From positions 62,001 to 126,000 of the forward strand of contig CAWJPU010000007.1 of assembly GCA_963844805.1 (NCBI GenBank): a DNA stretch of 64,000 nucleotides. Direction: 5' to 3'. The translations under genes were made by a program, and so were the position numbers. Position 1 is the first letter of the stretch; every line of letters begins with the position of its first letter. Shown here piece after piece: positions 18,818 to 28,240 of the stretch. The notes beneath the pieces are model-generated. The model made no database searches. It saw only the letters and a program-made list of their open reading frames with translations, and had not been told where the DNA came from. Source of the DNA: JACCZR01 sp963844805 (GTDB lineage Bacteria; Actinomycetota; Thermoleophilia; Solirubrobacterales; Thermoleophilaceae).

Positions 18818-19774
18818 CCCGACGGGACCGGGCCCCACGCCTCGGTCCCCGCGCCGCGCAGTCCGGGGTCGACGCGAGGCGCAGGGGTGACGCCGGCCCA
18901 GCCCGGACGGGCGGCCGCGCGCGCGTGCGCGCGGTCGAGCTCGCGCTCGAGCAGCCCCAGGCCTCGCAGGCCGGGGATCTCGTCGACGACCTCGTCGATC
19001 TCGCGCAGCATCTCGCGGCCCCGCTCGTCGTAGCCGAACAGGTAGAGCACCAGGGCGTCGACCTCCTCGACGCTCTTGACCCCGGCGCCCACGGGCGTCC
19101 AGAAGTGCTTGAAGATCCAGCGCACCAGCCTGCGCGTGTGCTCGGGCGCCGCCTCCAGCCGCGCCCGGCCCTGGGCCCGGTAGAAGGCGAAGTGGCGCCG
19201 CTCGTCCTGGATCACCCGGCGCAGCATCTGGTCGAGCACCGGGTGCTGCGAGCGGCGGATCAGCGCGTGGTAGCCGGTCAGCGTCGTCAGCTCGTTGATC
19301 GCCCCCCACACCATGTGCAGGGCGATGAACTCGCGCAGCAGCATCGAGCCGACCATCGACGGGCAGCAGGTGCAGCTGGTGGCCCACCCCCAGGTCGCCT
19401 CGCAGCCCGTGCGTGCGCTTGGCCCGCGTGGGCATCGGCGTGGACCCGTCGGGCAGCTTGGGCTCGGCGGGCACCTCGATTCCGTAGGCGCGCAGGAAGT
19501 CGGAGAAGGCCTCGCCGTGCCACAGCTCCTCGTAGACCCAGCAGGACAGGAAGGCGGTGACCTGCGGGTCGTTGGCCGCCCGCGTGGCCAGCAGGTCGCG
19601 CAGGTAGATCACCGTGTGGGTCTCGATGTCCATCATGTAGTGCATGGACATCACGTCGCCGTCGGCGAGGTGGTGGTTGGGGATGTCGTCCCAGTCCAGA
19701 GCGGACAGGTCGAGCTTCTTGGAGGACCGCAGGTAGCGGTCGAGGTCGAAGTCGATCAGCGGCTTTGCCGCCAT
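18814..19774 (-). CDS. Ferritin-like diiron desaturase, acyl-ACP desaturase type (one frame break)
   Basis: About 320 residues with two iron-ligand signatures: CWVYEELWHGEAFSDFLRA (E-E-x-x-H) and IQDERRHFAFYRAQ (E/D-x-R-H), spaced as in soluble stearoyl-ACP-desaturase-like proteins. Earlier HYMMDIETHTVIYLRDLL supplies a further Glu. Such enzymes insert double bonds into acyl chains with O2 and reduced ferredoxin. A break at about 19370 separates the two halves. A small ferredoxin gene is present at 28237, but pairing is speculative. It is followed upstream by an SDR gene in the same direction. Confidence 0.75.
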
Positions 19775-19778
19775 CCCT

Positions 19779-20664
19779 CTACCGCGAGCGGTCCGCGGCG
19801 CCGCCGGCGCCCACGAGGGCGGACGATTCCTCGGCGCCGCGCTCCGCGATGTCGCGCTCCATCAGCTCGTCGATCTCCTGCGTCTCCGTGCGCGAGCCGG
19901 CCTCGAGCAGAGGACCGATCGCCCCGCGCAGGACCAGCAGCCCGCGCAGCCATTGCGGCACCGTCACCCAGCGCCGGCGGTTCTCGATGCCGTCCACGAC
20001 GGCGTCACCGGCCTTCGAGACCGGATGCGTGGTCTTGAACGGCCCCGGCAGCCTGGCCCGGAACCCGGCCATGGCCGGGTGGGCGTCGGCGCCGGCGACC
20101 ATGTCGGTGCCGATCCACAGCAGGTAGCCGACCCCCACGTCCACGCCGTGGTGGCGCAGCTCCGAGCGCAGCGAGTTGGCGAACGCCTCGGCGCCGGCCT
20201 TGCTGGCCGCGTAGGGCGCCATCCCGGGGCCGTGCAGCGCGGCGGCCGACGAGGCGATCACCAGCACGTAGCCGCGGCTCTTCAGCACGTGCGGGCAGCG
20301 CCGCGCGGACGGTGCGCCACACGCCGAGCAGGTTGACCTCGATCACGCGCTCGAAGGCGTCGGGGTCGATGTTGCGCACGAAGCCCGCCGAGGCCACCCC
20401 GGCGTTGGCCATCACGCAGTCGATCCCGCCCAGTCGCTCGGCGGCCTCCTCGACCGCCTGCTCGAGGGCCTCGCGGTCGGTCACGTCGGCCTCGATGGCA
20501 AAGGAGCCGCCGCCGCATTGCGTCGCGACACGCTCCAGCTCGTCGGGCTCGAGCCCCACGAGGGCCACCTGCGCGCCCCTCGCGGCGAGCCGCCGCGCGC
20601 TCTCGGCGCCTATCCCGCGCGCCGCTCCGGTGATCAGGATCTTCTGCCCGGCCAGGGTGCTCAT
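19779..20664 (-). CDS. Short-chain dehydrogenase/reductase (one frame break)
   Basis: About 294 residues: the NADP-binding start ILITGAARGIGAESARRLAA, then DVTDREAL, VMANAGVA (NAG motif), and the active-site region VIASSAAALHGPGMAPYAAS with the Tyr and Lys of YAASK. The break is at about 20285, within the segment linking ALPA to MLKSRGYVLV. A C-terminal extension of 60 residues after the fold (RRRWVTVPQWLRGLLVLRG) is amphipathic and may bind membrane. The ATG is preceded at 6 bases by TAGGGT. Substrate unknown; a lipid substrate would fit the desaturase next door. Confidence 0.85.
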
Positions 20665-20670
20665 GGGCGC

Positions 20671-20676
20671 ACCCTA
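20671..20676 (-). promoter_or_regulatory. -10 box for the SDR gene
   Basis: TAGGGT on the minus strand lies 6 bases before the ATG at 20664, too close for a leader with a ribosome-binding site. Confidence 0.35.
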
Positions 20677-22129
20677 ACCCGAGCAGGCGCAGACGCGGTA
20701 GACACGCCGCAGGCGAACGAGGCTGCCGTCCACGAGCCGCACCTTGGCCACCACCGCGTGGCGGTGGCTGGGCCCCCGGTGGCGCCGGCGGTCGACGATC
20801 CGGCTCAGCGGCGGGCGGGTGTCGCGGGCCACCCGGCGGCGGCCCCGGCGGAAGTCGGCGCGGCGCGCCAGGCGGCGGTCGGCCCCGGTCACGGTGGCCC
20901 GCACCCGGCCGCGGGCGCAGCTGCGGCCGCGCCAGCGGCCGCGCCGGTAGCTCGCGCGCAGCCGGAGCCGGACGCGGTCCCCGCCCGGCAGGCCGCCGCG
21001 GATGCTGAGGCGCTCGATCAGCCGGTCGTAGGCGCCGAAGGCGGGCTTGCGGTCGTAGTCGCTCTCGATCAGCCCCGCCCGCTGGAAGACGGCGTTCGAG
21101 GCGGTGTCGGAGTCGCGCAGGTTGAACCAGCGGTAGTCGGTGACGCCGTAGGTGGCGCGGAAGTCGTTCACCGCCCCGACCATGCGCTCCAGGATCGCCG
21201 CCTGGGTCGCGTAGCTGCGGCCGAGGAAGGTCGGCCAGCCGTTCTCCTCCACCTTCACCGGCACCGAGCGCGGGATGCCGGGCAGCTTGGCGTAGCAGCG
21301 GATGGCGCTCATGGCGTTGACCATCCCGTCGCGGTAGCCGTCGAGGTCGGCCTCGGCGGGCGGGAAGATCGTGCCCGGATAGGCGTCGAGGCCTATCCAG
21401 TCCAGCGAGCGCACGAAGGCGGGGCCGCCCCGGTCGCGAAGGGACGACCAGAAGCTCGTCTCGGTGGCCGGGTCGAGGCGGTAGGCCCAGTTGAACCCGA
21501 TCTCGAGGTGGTCCAGGCCGCGGCGGCGGGCCTCGTCCTTCGCGGCGATCACGCCCTGCGCCAGCGCCTCGCGCGCGCCGCCGTAGGCGCCGTCGGAGGA
21601 GTCGCGGGAGAAGGCGATGTTGACCTCGTTGGCGATCTGGAGTGCCACCACTCCGCGGATCGCCCCGAACCGGCGCACCACCTCGCGCACGTGAGCGGTC
21701 CACGCCGCGATGTCGCCCTCCTGGCTGGAGTCGGGGTGGTAGCGCACCTGCAGCTCCACGCCGTAGCCGGCCGCGGTGTAGCGGCGGGCTAGCGCCAGGA
21801 AGCGGCTGAAGCCCGCCTCGCGGTCGGACCAGAAGAAGCGGTTGAGGCGCAGCACGAAGGGGCCGTCGTGCGGGCGCAGGTCGGCCAGCGCGGCGTCGTG
21901 GCGGGGCGGGTCCTCGGGCACGGCGGGAGCGGGCGCCGTCCCGATCTGCCCGGTCTGGACTCCGGGAGTGACGCCGAAGCGGAGCCGCTGGCCGCCAGGG
22001 CGCTGGGGCACCGAGCCCGCCTCGGTGTCTGCCGACGCAGCCGGGCGGGTCGGCGTCCGACTGGGCCGACGCCGGCGATGCGCACAGCGCGAACGCCATC
22101 GCCGCCACTACCGCGATTCCCGCCCTCAC
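20674..22129 (-). CDS. Secreted clan GH-A-like glycoside hydrolase (one frame break)
   Basis: About 485 residues. The start carries a signal peptide, MRAGIAVVAAMAFALCASP followed by ASAQS. The catalytic barrel shows VVALQIANEVNIAFSRDSSD, where NE is the expected acid/base of clan A, then WIGLDAYPGTIFPP and VPVKVEENGWPTFLG, where the Glu in EENGWP is a likely nucleophile. The last 110 residues are a basic beta-type domain ending in VYRVCACSG. It is probably an exported beta-glycosidase; the exact family is not recognised. The break is at about 22030, just after the signal region. GTG at 22129 follows TAGGCT by 8 bases. Confidence 0.7.
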
Positions 22130-22137
22130 CCGGCCTG

Positions 22138-22143
22138 AGCCTA
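22138..22143 (-). promoter_or_regulatory. -10 box for the glycosidase gene
   Basis: TAGGCT on the minus strand, 8 bases before GTG at 22129, in the 11-base gap after the PfkB gene. It would allow the glycosidase a separate leaderless transcript. Confidence 0.35.
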
Positions 22144-22962
22144 GCTTTGCCGGAGCTGGCCGGCGAAGGACCCCCGGCCGCACAGGGCGGCGGCGCCGCA
22201 GCGCGCCCCCAGCGCCAGCGCCTCCTCCAGCGGGCGGCCCTCGCCGAGGCCGAAGGTGAGGCCCGCCGCGAAGCTGTCGCCCGCGCCGTACGCGTCGGAC
22301 GGCGCTCCCGGCAGCGGCGCGGCTTCGTAGCGGCCCGTCGACCCGTCGCGCGCCGTCCACTCGCCCCCGGCCGGCCCGGCGGTGCGCACCACCACCCGCG
22401 GCGGCGGGTCGAGTTCGCCGCCGTAGCTCTCGCCCTCGTCCTTGCCGCTGGCCACCAGCGCGTCCAGCTCGACGCCCGACTCCACCAGCGTCTCCAGCCC
22501 GCGCGGCGTGGCGACCATCGTCCGCGCCCGGCGCGCCTGGCGCGCCGCGGCGGCGTCGCCGGCCGTGAAGTAGACGGCGTCGGCATCGTCGAGCAGCTCC
22601 CAGGGCAGGTCGTCCTCGCCCAGCGGCCCCAGCCGGTCGCCGATCACGGTGATCGTGCGCTCGGCGGCGCGGTCGAGGTGCACGAACGCGCGTCGCTGGG
22701 GCTCATTGCGCCACGCCGCGTGGACGCGCAGGCCCTGGCGCGTCAGCTCGTCGTGGGCGCGATGGCCCAGCTCGTCGTCGCCCAGCGCGCAGAAGAAGTC
22801 GGCGCCGTCCCCGAGCTTGGCCAGCTGTACCGCGCTCACCGCCCCGCCGCCGCCCGGCTCCTCCCAGATCTCGGAGGCATGCACGATCTCCCCGGGGGCC
22901 GGCACGCGCTCCACGCGCGCGAACTCGATCCACTCCACGTGTCCGACGGCCGCCGTGCGCAC
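22141..22962 (-). CDS. PfkB-family carbohydrate kinase
   Basis: This 273-residue ribokinase/PfkB-fold kinase has an intact frame. The glycine pair in WEEPGGGGAVSAVQLAKLGD is the substrate-binding signature, and SDAYGAGDSFAAGLTFGLG is the C-terminal PfkB signature with the catalytic Asp in GAGD. It phosphorylates a sugar or nucleoside using ATP; the substrate is not evident. The gene lies just upstream of the secreted glycosidase on the same strand, so a sugar released outside could be its substrate. It shares a 17-base divergent gap with arfB. Confidence 0.85.
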   Translation of the reverse strand: MRTAAVGHVEWIEFARVERVPAPGEIVHASEIWEEPGGGGAVSAVQLAKLGDGADFFCALGDDELGHRAHDELTRQGLRVHAAWRNEPQRRAFVHLDRAAERTITVIGDRLGPLGEDDLPWELLDDADAVYFTAGDAAAARQARRARTMVATPRGLETLVESGVELDALVASGKDEGESYGGELDPPPRVVVRTAGPAGGEWTARDGSTGRYEAAPLPGAPSDAYGAGDSFAAGLTFGLGEGRPLEEALALGARCGAAALCGRGSFAGQLRQS

Positions 22963-22967
22963 GCGGG

Positions 22968-22973
22968 TAGCTT
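22968..22973 (+). promoter_or_regulatory. -10 box for arfB
   Basis: TAGCTT lies 6 bases before the ATG at 22980, inside the 17-base divergent gap, so the arfB transcript is probably leaderless. Confidence 0.4.
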
Positions 22974-22979
22974 GGCGGC

Positions 22980-23394
22980 ATGGAGGATCCGATGGAGGTC
23001 ACCCCCCACGTGCGGGTGCCGCTGAGCGAGGTCGAGCTGCGCACCAGCCGCTCCTCGGGGCCCGGCGGCCAGCACGCGAACGTGACGGCCAGCCGGGTCG
23101 AGGCCTCGCTCGACCTCGTCTCCTCGAGCGCGTTCAGCGACGACGCAGCGGCGGCGGCTGACCGCGCGCCTCGGCCCGGTCGCCCGCGCCACCGCGCAGG
23201 ACACCCGCAGCCAGGCCCGCAACCGCGAGCTGGCGCTGGAGCGGCTGCGCTCCCGGCTGGCCGGAGCGCTCGCGGTGCCCCGGGCCCGGCGGGCGACGCG
23301 GCCCACGGCGGCATCGCGCCGCAAGCGGGCCCAGGCCAAGCGGCGCCAGAGCGAGCGCAAGCGGCTGCGCCGCCGGCCCGGCGCCGACGACTAG
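22980..23394 (+). CDS. arfB: Peptidyl-tRNA hydrolase ArfB, ribosome rescue (one frame break)
   Basis: About 137 residues with the class-I release-factor catalytic motif RSSGPGGQHANVTASRVEA; Gly-Gly-Gln hydrolyses peptidyl-tRNA on stalled ribosomes. There is no codon-recognition domain, and the C-terminus is a basic tail (SRRKRAQAKRRQSERKRLRR) that in ArfB enters the empty mRNA channel. This combination separates it from RF1/RF2. The break is at about 23155, after SSSAFSDDA; the continuation is RLTARLGPVARATAQDTRSQ. It is probably leaderless and so may itself be translated under stress. Confidence 0.88.
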
Positions 23395-23493
23395 CGCCGC
23401 GGAGTCCGCGCCGCCGACTCCACGCCGCGGCCCGCGGCCGCCGCGCCCGGCTCGCCGGACCGCTCGCCGCACCCGCTCGCCGCACCCGTCGTT

Positions 23494-23528
23494 GAAGTTT
23501 TTGCGGGCCAGAGCCCGCACAAAGCTTC
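23494..23528. terminator. Hairpin downstream of arfB
   Basis: GCGGGC-CAGA-GCCCGC forms the core and GAAG...CTTC extends the stem with one mismatch region. The T-run lies on the upstream arm for the plus strand, so it is not a textbook intrinsic terminator. It sits in the 222-base gap between convergent arfB and the Gly-rich gene, and I see nothing else in that gap. Confidence 0.35.
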
Positions 23529-23616
23529 AGGCGCTCGGTTCGTGGGGCGCTGGCGCCGGAGAGCGCGGGTTCGTGCCGCGCTGCTCAGGGCCGGCCGGAC
23601 CGCCAGCGCCGGGCCG

Positions 23617-24080
23617 CTAGGGCGGGGAGGCGCCGCCCTCGCTCGTGCCGCCCGAGGGGTTGCGGGGCGTCGGGTTCGCCCCGCCCTGGGGGCTGCCCCC
23701 CGAGGTGCCACCGCCGCCGGTCCCGGTGCCGCCGCCGCTGCCCGGTGCCGCCGCCCGCCCGTGCCGCCCCCGCCCGTGCCGCCGCCGGCGGTGCCGCCGC
23801 CGCCCGCGGTGCCGCCGCCCGTTCCGCCGCCGGCGGTGCCGCCCGAGCTCCCCCCGGAGCCCGACTGGCTCGGCGTGGTGTCGGTCTGGGTGCTGTCGCG
23901 GTCGGAGCTGTCCGTGGTCGAGGGCTCCTCCTCCAGGGCGGGCGGAGGCGTGGTCTTGGTCTTGTCGTCGTCGCCCCCGCCGGCGGAGGCGATCACCACG
24001 ATCACCAACAGGAGGAACAGCGCCGCGCCACCCGCAGCGACCAGGCGACGCCGGCGATAGACCTCTTCGGGCTCGCGCAT
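23617..24080 (-). CDS. Membrane-anchored Gly/Thr/Pro-rich protein (one frame break)
   Basis: About 154 residues: a short cytoplasmic MREPEEVYRRRR, one helix (LVAAGGAALFLLLVIVVIAS), an acidic Thr/Ser linker (KTKTTPPPALEEEPSTTDSS) and a Gly-rich external tail (repeats such as GGGTAGG). The Gly-rich stretch is repetitive DNA and contains a frame slip at about 23745; the preferred ending is GGTSEGGASPP. The function is unknown; such tails often act as wall spacers. ATG at 24080 is preferred to 24092 because the basic segment then directly precedes the helix. Confidence 0.6.
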
Positions 24081-24113
24081 GGTCCCCGGCACCGTAGCGA
24101 GAAAAAGCCCTGC

Positions 24114-24527
24114 TCAGGCGAAGTGCAAGCCCTCTGCCTCTTCGCCGTCCGCCGGGCGCTCGCAGGTCGGGCACCACCAGCGCGCCTCCAGCACGCTGCC
24201 GCACGCCTCGTGGCGCGGGGCGTCGGTTCCCTCGCGCTGGCGCGCGCCCCAGTCGGCCAGCAGCCGCAGCGCGCCGGCCAGCTCGCGGCCGCTCGCGCTC
24301 AGCTCGTAGACGAAGCGCGGCGGGCGCTGCGAGTAGGGCTCGGCCACCACCAGCCCCTCCGACTCCAGCCGCCGCAGGCGCTGGGTCAGGACGTTGGGCG
24401 CGATGCCGCCGAGCGCCTCCTCCAGCTCGCCGAAACGCCGGGACCCGTCCAGCAGGGCCTCGACCAACAGCAGCGTCCAGCGGTCTCCAACGGAGTCCAG
24501 CGCGGCGGCCAGCGGCGAGTCGGTCAC
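24114..24527 (-). CDS. HxlR-family regulator with C-terminal zinc-ribbon-like tail
   Basis: This 137-residue protein has a winged helix of the HxlR type: SVGDRWTLLLVEALLDGSRR, then FGELEEALGGIAPNVLTQRL and LRRLESEGLVVAEPYSQRPP with YELSASGREL, all diagnostic. After residue 105 it adds HEACGSVLEARWWCPTCERP, with three Cys and a His spaced like a small zinc ribbon, so metal or redox sensing is possible. It faces the HtrA-type protease gene across a 73-base gap containing a perfect inverted repeat, the likely operator for both genes. Confidence 0.88.
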   Translation of the reverse strand: MTDSPLAAALDSVGDRWTLLLVEALLDGSRRFGELEEALGGIAPNVLTQRLRRLESEGLVVAEPYSQRPPRFVYELSASGRELAGALRLLADWGARQREGTDAPRHEACGSVLEARWWCPTCERPADGEEAEGLHFA

Positions 24528-24563
24528 CCCTCGAGATTAGCCGGGATCGCCTGTTATGGTGCT

Positions 24564-24582
24564 CACTTGCAAGTCGCAAGTG
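24564..24582. promoter_or_regulatory. Probable HxlR operator, CACTTGC-N5-GCAAGTG
   Basis: A perfect 7-base inverted repeat with a 5-base spacer lies between the divergent HxlR and protease genes. It includes the fully palindromic ACTTGCAAGT. TTATGGT just upstream could be the protease -10, so bound regulator would block transcription. HxlR proteins usually bind such repeats as dimers. Confidence 0.65.
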
Positions 24583-24600
24583 ACTCACCGAAAGGACCCG

Positions 24601-26465
24601 ATGAGCTCAGTACTCAGCGAGCTTCAGACCACGATCGGCACGGTCGCCGAGCGCGTCGGCCCCTCGGTGGTGGGCCTCGGGCGCGGCTGGGGCCGCGGCT
24701 CCGGCGTGGTGATCGCCCCCGGCCACGTGCTCACCAACGCGCACAACCTGCGCGGCGAGGAGGTCACCGTCGTGCGCGCGGGCGACGGGAGCGCACCAGC
24801 GCCCGCGTCAGCGCCACCGACCTCGACCTCGACCTGGCCCTGCTCGACCTCGACACCGCCGACGCCCCCGCCGTCGAATGGCCCGACGAGCCCTCCACGC
24901 CCGCCCTCGGCACGCCCGTCGATCGCCCTGGCCGACCCGGGCGGGCGCGGGCTGCGCGCCACGCTCGGCTTCGTGACCGTCGCGGGCCGCCGCTTCCGCG
25001 GGCCCCGCGGCCGCCGCGTGGAGGGCGCGATCGAGCACAGCGCTCCGCTTCCCCGCGGCTCCTCGGGCGGCCCGCTGGTGGACGCCGAGGGACGGCTGCT
25101 GGGCATCAACAGCATCCGGCTGGAGGGCGGCCTGATCCTGGCCGTGCCCGCCACCCCCGCGATCCGCGACCGGCTGCTCGGCGTGGCCGGCGGCGAGGCC
25201 GCGGAGCCGCCTCGGTTGGGCGTGGCCGTCGCCCCGCCCCGTGTGGCACGCCGCATGCGCCGCGCGGTCGGTCTGCCCGAGCACCCCGGGCTGCTGGTCC
25301 GGGGAGTGGAGGACGGCTCTCCCGCCGAGCAGGCGGGGATCCAGAAGGGCGACCTCCTCGCCGCCGCCGCCGGGCGCGAGCTCGACGGCATCGACGGCCT
25401 CTACGCGGCGCTCGACTCGCTTGACTCCGGCGCCGGCTCCCTGACCCTGACCGTGGTCCGCGGCACGGAGGACCGCGAGGTCGAGGTCAGTTCAGATGAC
25501 TCCGGGGGTGTGCCGGCGGAGCCGGGTGTAGGGGGGCGAAAGCCCCACCGGGACGAGGCCGAGGCCCTCGACGCCTACTCGCGCGCGGTCGTGAGCGTGG
25601 CCGAGCGGGTCACACCCTCGGTTGCGAGCCTGCGCGTCATGCGCCGCGGCGCCGGGAGCGCGGTGGCGCTGACCCCCGACGGCTTCCTCCTGACCTCGGC
25701 CCACGTGGTGGGCCGCTCGGACCGGGGCCGGGCCACGTTCGCCGACGGCGCCGAGCGCCGCTTCGAGGTGATCGGGCGCGACCCGCTGTCCGACCTCGCC
25801 GTTCTGCGCACCGACGACGGCGGCCTGCGCGAGGCCGAGCTGGGAGAGGCCGGCGAGCTGCAGGTGGGCCAGCTGGTGGTGGCGGTCGGCAACCCCAACG
25901 GCTTCGAGGGCTCGGTGACCGCCGGCGTGGTCTCCGCGCTGGGCCGCTCGCTTCCCGCCCGAACGCGTCGCCACGCGCGGATCATCGACAGCGTGATCCA
26001 GACCGACGCCGCGCTGAACCCCGGCAACTCCGGCGGCGCGCTCGCCGACAGCTCGGGCCGCGTGGTGGGCATCAACACCGCCGTGGCGGGCGTGGGCCTG
26101 GGCCTCGCGGTGCCGGTGAACGACGCCACCCGCCGGGTTATCGGCGCGCTGATGTCCGAGGGGCGAGTGCGCCGCGCCTACATCGGGCTGGCCGGGGGTC
26201 CGCGCCCGCTGCCGCCCGCACGCGCGCGGGCGGTTCGCATCCGAGAGCGGGATCGAGGTGGTGGAGGTGGTCGAGGGCAGTCCCGCCGCGCGGGCCGGTC
26301 TGCGACCCGAGGACCTCGTCGTCGAGGTCGACGACACCCCGACCCCCGGCGTGGAGGAGCTGCAACGCCTGATGGTCGCCGAGCTGATCGGGACCTCGGT
26401 GAGCGTGCGCGTGCTGCGCCAGGGCCGTGAGCGCGCGGCTGGAGCTCGTGCCGGCCGAGCTCTAG
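24601..26465 (+). CDS. Tandem double HtrA-type serine protease (S1C-PDZ-S1C-PDZ; four frame breaks)
   Basis: About 621 residues. First unit: His in VLTNAHNLRGEEVTVV, Asp in DLDLALLDL, Ser in LPRGSSGGPLVDAEG, then a PDZ with GLLVRGVEDGSPAEQAGIQK. Second unit: His in LLTSAHVVGRSD, Asp in DPLSDLAVLRTD, Ser in AALNPGNSGGALADSSGR, then a PDZ with VVEGSPAARAGLRPEDLVV. The join (VEVSSDDSGG to RDEAEALDAYSRAV) is in one unbroken frame, so the two proteases appear fused. No signal peptide or helix precedes the first unit. Breaks are at about 24793, 24920, 26235 and 26437. The HxlR operator lies upstream. Confidence 0.8.
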
Positions 26466-27161
26466 AGGTAGCCCTGCGGGTCGACCGGGCGCCCGTTGAC
26501 GCGGGTCTCGAAGTGCAGGTGGTCGCCGAAGCAGTGGCCCGTGCAGCCGACCAGCCCGATCACCTGGCCCTGCCGCACGCCCGCCCCCTTGCGGGTGAGG
26601 AAGCGCGACTGGTGCGCGTAGCACGTGCTGAACGAGCGGGTGTGCTGGATGCAGGTGTAGTTGCCGTAACCGCCCACCGGCCCCGCGATCACGACCTGGC
26701 CGGTCTGGGCGGCGCGGATCGGAGTGCCCGCCGGGCTGGCCATGTCGATGCCGGCGTGCAGGCGCCCCCAGCGCTGGCCGAAGGGCGAGACGATGCCGCC
26801 GTTGACCGGGAAGATCAGGTCGCCCGAGCCGCGCAGGATCGGCGCCCGCCCCGCGCGCCCCGAGCAAGGTGCGGACGCGGCGGTCGGCGGCCTCGAGCGC
26901 GCGCAGGTCCTCGAGGTCGCGCCGCAGACCCTTGTTCTCGTCACGGATGCGCTCCTCCCGCGAGGCGCTCTCCTCCTCGCCGCCGCCTCCGCTGCCCGGC
27001 GGCACCGCCTGCACCGCGCGCGGCCCGGTCTTCTCGGTCGGCTTGTAGGCCTCGTCGAGCGGGTCGCCCTTCTGGGCCGCCGGCTTCTGCTCGGCGTTGT
27101 CCTCCTTGCCGCAGCCGGCGAGCGCCAGCGGCACCAGGAGCAGCAGCAGCGCCCGGCGCAC
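26462..27161 (-). CDS. M23-family peptidase lipoprotein (one frame break)
   Basis: About 233 residues. It has a lipoprotein signal, RALLLLLVPLALAGCGK with the lipobox Cys at about 17, a charged coiled-coil-like linker (REERIRDENKGLRRDLEDLR), then the M23 LytM domain: GGIVSPFGQRWGRLHAGIDM (H-x-x-x-D) and the H-x-H of CFGDHLHFETRVNGRPVDP. It probably cleaves or senses peptidoglycan cross-links outside the membrane. The break is at about 26870. It converges on the double protease with interlocked CTAG stops and follows the NlpC/P60 gene after 3 bases. Confidence 0.85.
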
Positions 27162-27164
27162 GGG

Positions 27165-27898
27165 CTAGAAGCGCGGTGGGTGGCGGACGGCGAAGCCGCC
27201 GCCGAGCCGCCCGGCGTCCTGCCAGCGGGTGCCGGCGCGTCCGCGGCCGCTGGTGTCGAAGCGCAGGCCCGCCACCACCATGTAGATGTGGCCGGGGTTG
27301 GCGAAGATCGTGATCCAGCGGCCCGCACCGGCAGCGCCCCAGCGCATGAACGCGCCGGAGGCCATCGGCGCCCTCGAGCAGGCCCGCCCCGGCCAGCGCG
27401 AACGAGACCGAGCCCGAGCAGTCGTAGCCGCTGTCGCGCCAGGCGCCGTGCCCGCCGCCCCACTTGTAGGGGAACTTGGCGATCTGGTTGCCGGCGAGGA
27501 TCACCCGCTTGACCACGTCGGGCGCGTTGCGCGGCGCGACCGCGGTGCCGTCCTTGAGCACCCGCGCCCGCGCGCCGGTCACCAGCGAGGCGCTGTCGAG
27601 GTGGTCGGAGAACTGCGCCAGTTCCTTGTCCGCCTGCTTGACCTCGCGGCGCACCTCCTCGTCGGACTGGGCCCCAGGACTGATGCCGTCGCCGCTTGCC
27701 GGCGTCGGGCTCCGGCTGAGCGCCGGCGCCGCCCACGTCCACGGCCTTTGGCCGCGAGGACAGGTCGAAGTCGCCCGGCTCCTCGGGCGGCGGCTTGGCC
27801 TTGGTGGTGGCGCGCTCGGCCTGGGGCTCACGCCCGCACGCCGTCAGGGCCAGCGCGAGCAGGCCGGTCACCAGGGCGGCGAACAGACTCCTCCTCAC
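27165..27898 (-). CDS. NlpC/P60-like lipoprotein (two frame breaks)
   Basis: About 244 residues: a signal with lipobox SLFAALVTGLLALALTACGR, a Pro/Glu linker, then GNQIAKFPYKWGGGHGAWRD and DSGYDCSGSVSFALAGAGLL, which carries the catalytic Cys of NlpC/P60 endopeptidases. The His is in NPGHIYMVVAGLRFDTSGRG. The expected polar third residue is less clear. Breaks are at about 27705 and about 27370. It is probably a wall endopeptidase acting with the following M23 gene. GTG at 27898 is preceded by TACCTT at 7 bases. Confidence 0.8.
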
Positions 27899-27905
27899 GT
27901 TGGGC

Positions 27906-27911
27906 AAGGTA
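27906..27911 (-). promoter_or_regulatory. -10 box for NlpC/P60-M23 operon
   Basis: TACCTT on the minus strand lies 7 bases before the GTG at 27898. On the plus strand CACGAT (27931-27936) similarly lies 7 bases before the ATG at 27944, so both divergent units could be leaderless. Confidence 0.35.
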
Positions 27912-27943
27912 GCGGTTCGTGGCCGTCTGCCACGATGGTTCCC

Positions 27944-28240
27944 ATGGCTGATCACGCCAACCGCCACGACGGCCCCGCGAGCGACCCCTCGGGCATCGAG
28001 CAGCCGCACGACGTGCTGGCCGCCGAGGAGTTCGCGATGCCGACTCGCGACAACCGCTTCCCCGCCGACCCGCTCGGCACCACACAGCCCCACGACGTGC
28101 TGGCCGCCGAGGAGTTCGGCATGCCCGTCCCGGGGGCCGAGGCAGACGTGAGCGCCCTCCCCCCGAGCAGCCCGGCGCGCTTCCTCGTGCCGATGGCGAT
28201 CGGGTTCGCGCTGGCCTTCATCCTGCTGCGCCGCCGTTGA
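27944..28240 (+). CDS. Small tail-anchored protein with two QPHDVLAAEEF repeats
   Basis: 98 residues. Two copies of a 14-residue unit, QPHDVLAAEEFAMP and QPHDVLAAEEFGMP, are spaced 32 residues apart and each is preceded by a D-P-x-G segment. The C-terminus is one helix (RFLVPMAIGFALAFILLRRR) followed by positive charges, so the protein is probably membrane-anchored with the repeats in the cytoplasm. I do not recognise a family. Its TGA overlaps the TTG start of the ferredoxin gene, which suggests translational coupling and a possible shared function. Confidence 0.65.
   Translation: MADHANRHDGPASDPSGIEQPHDVLAAEEFAMPTRDNRFPADPLGTTQPHDVLAAEEFGMPVPGAEADVSALPPSSPARFLVPMAIGFALAFILLRRR

Noticed and set aside
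23640..23860. Short direct repeats resembling a CRISPR or VNTR
   Set aside because: The repeats are codons for Gly/Thr in a Gly-rich protein tail; there are no unique spacers of constant length and no cas genes.
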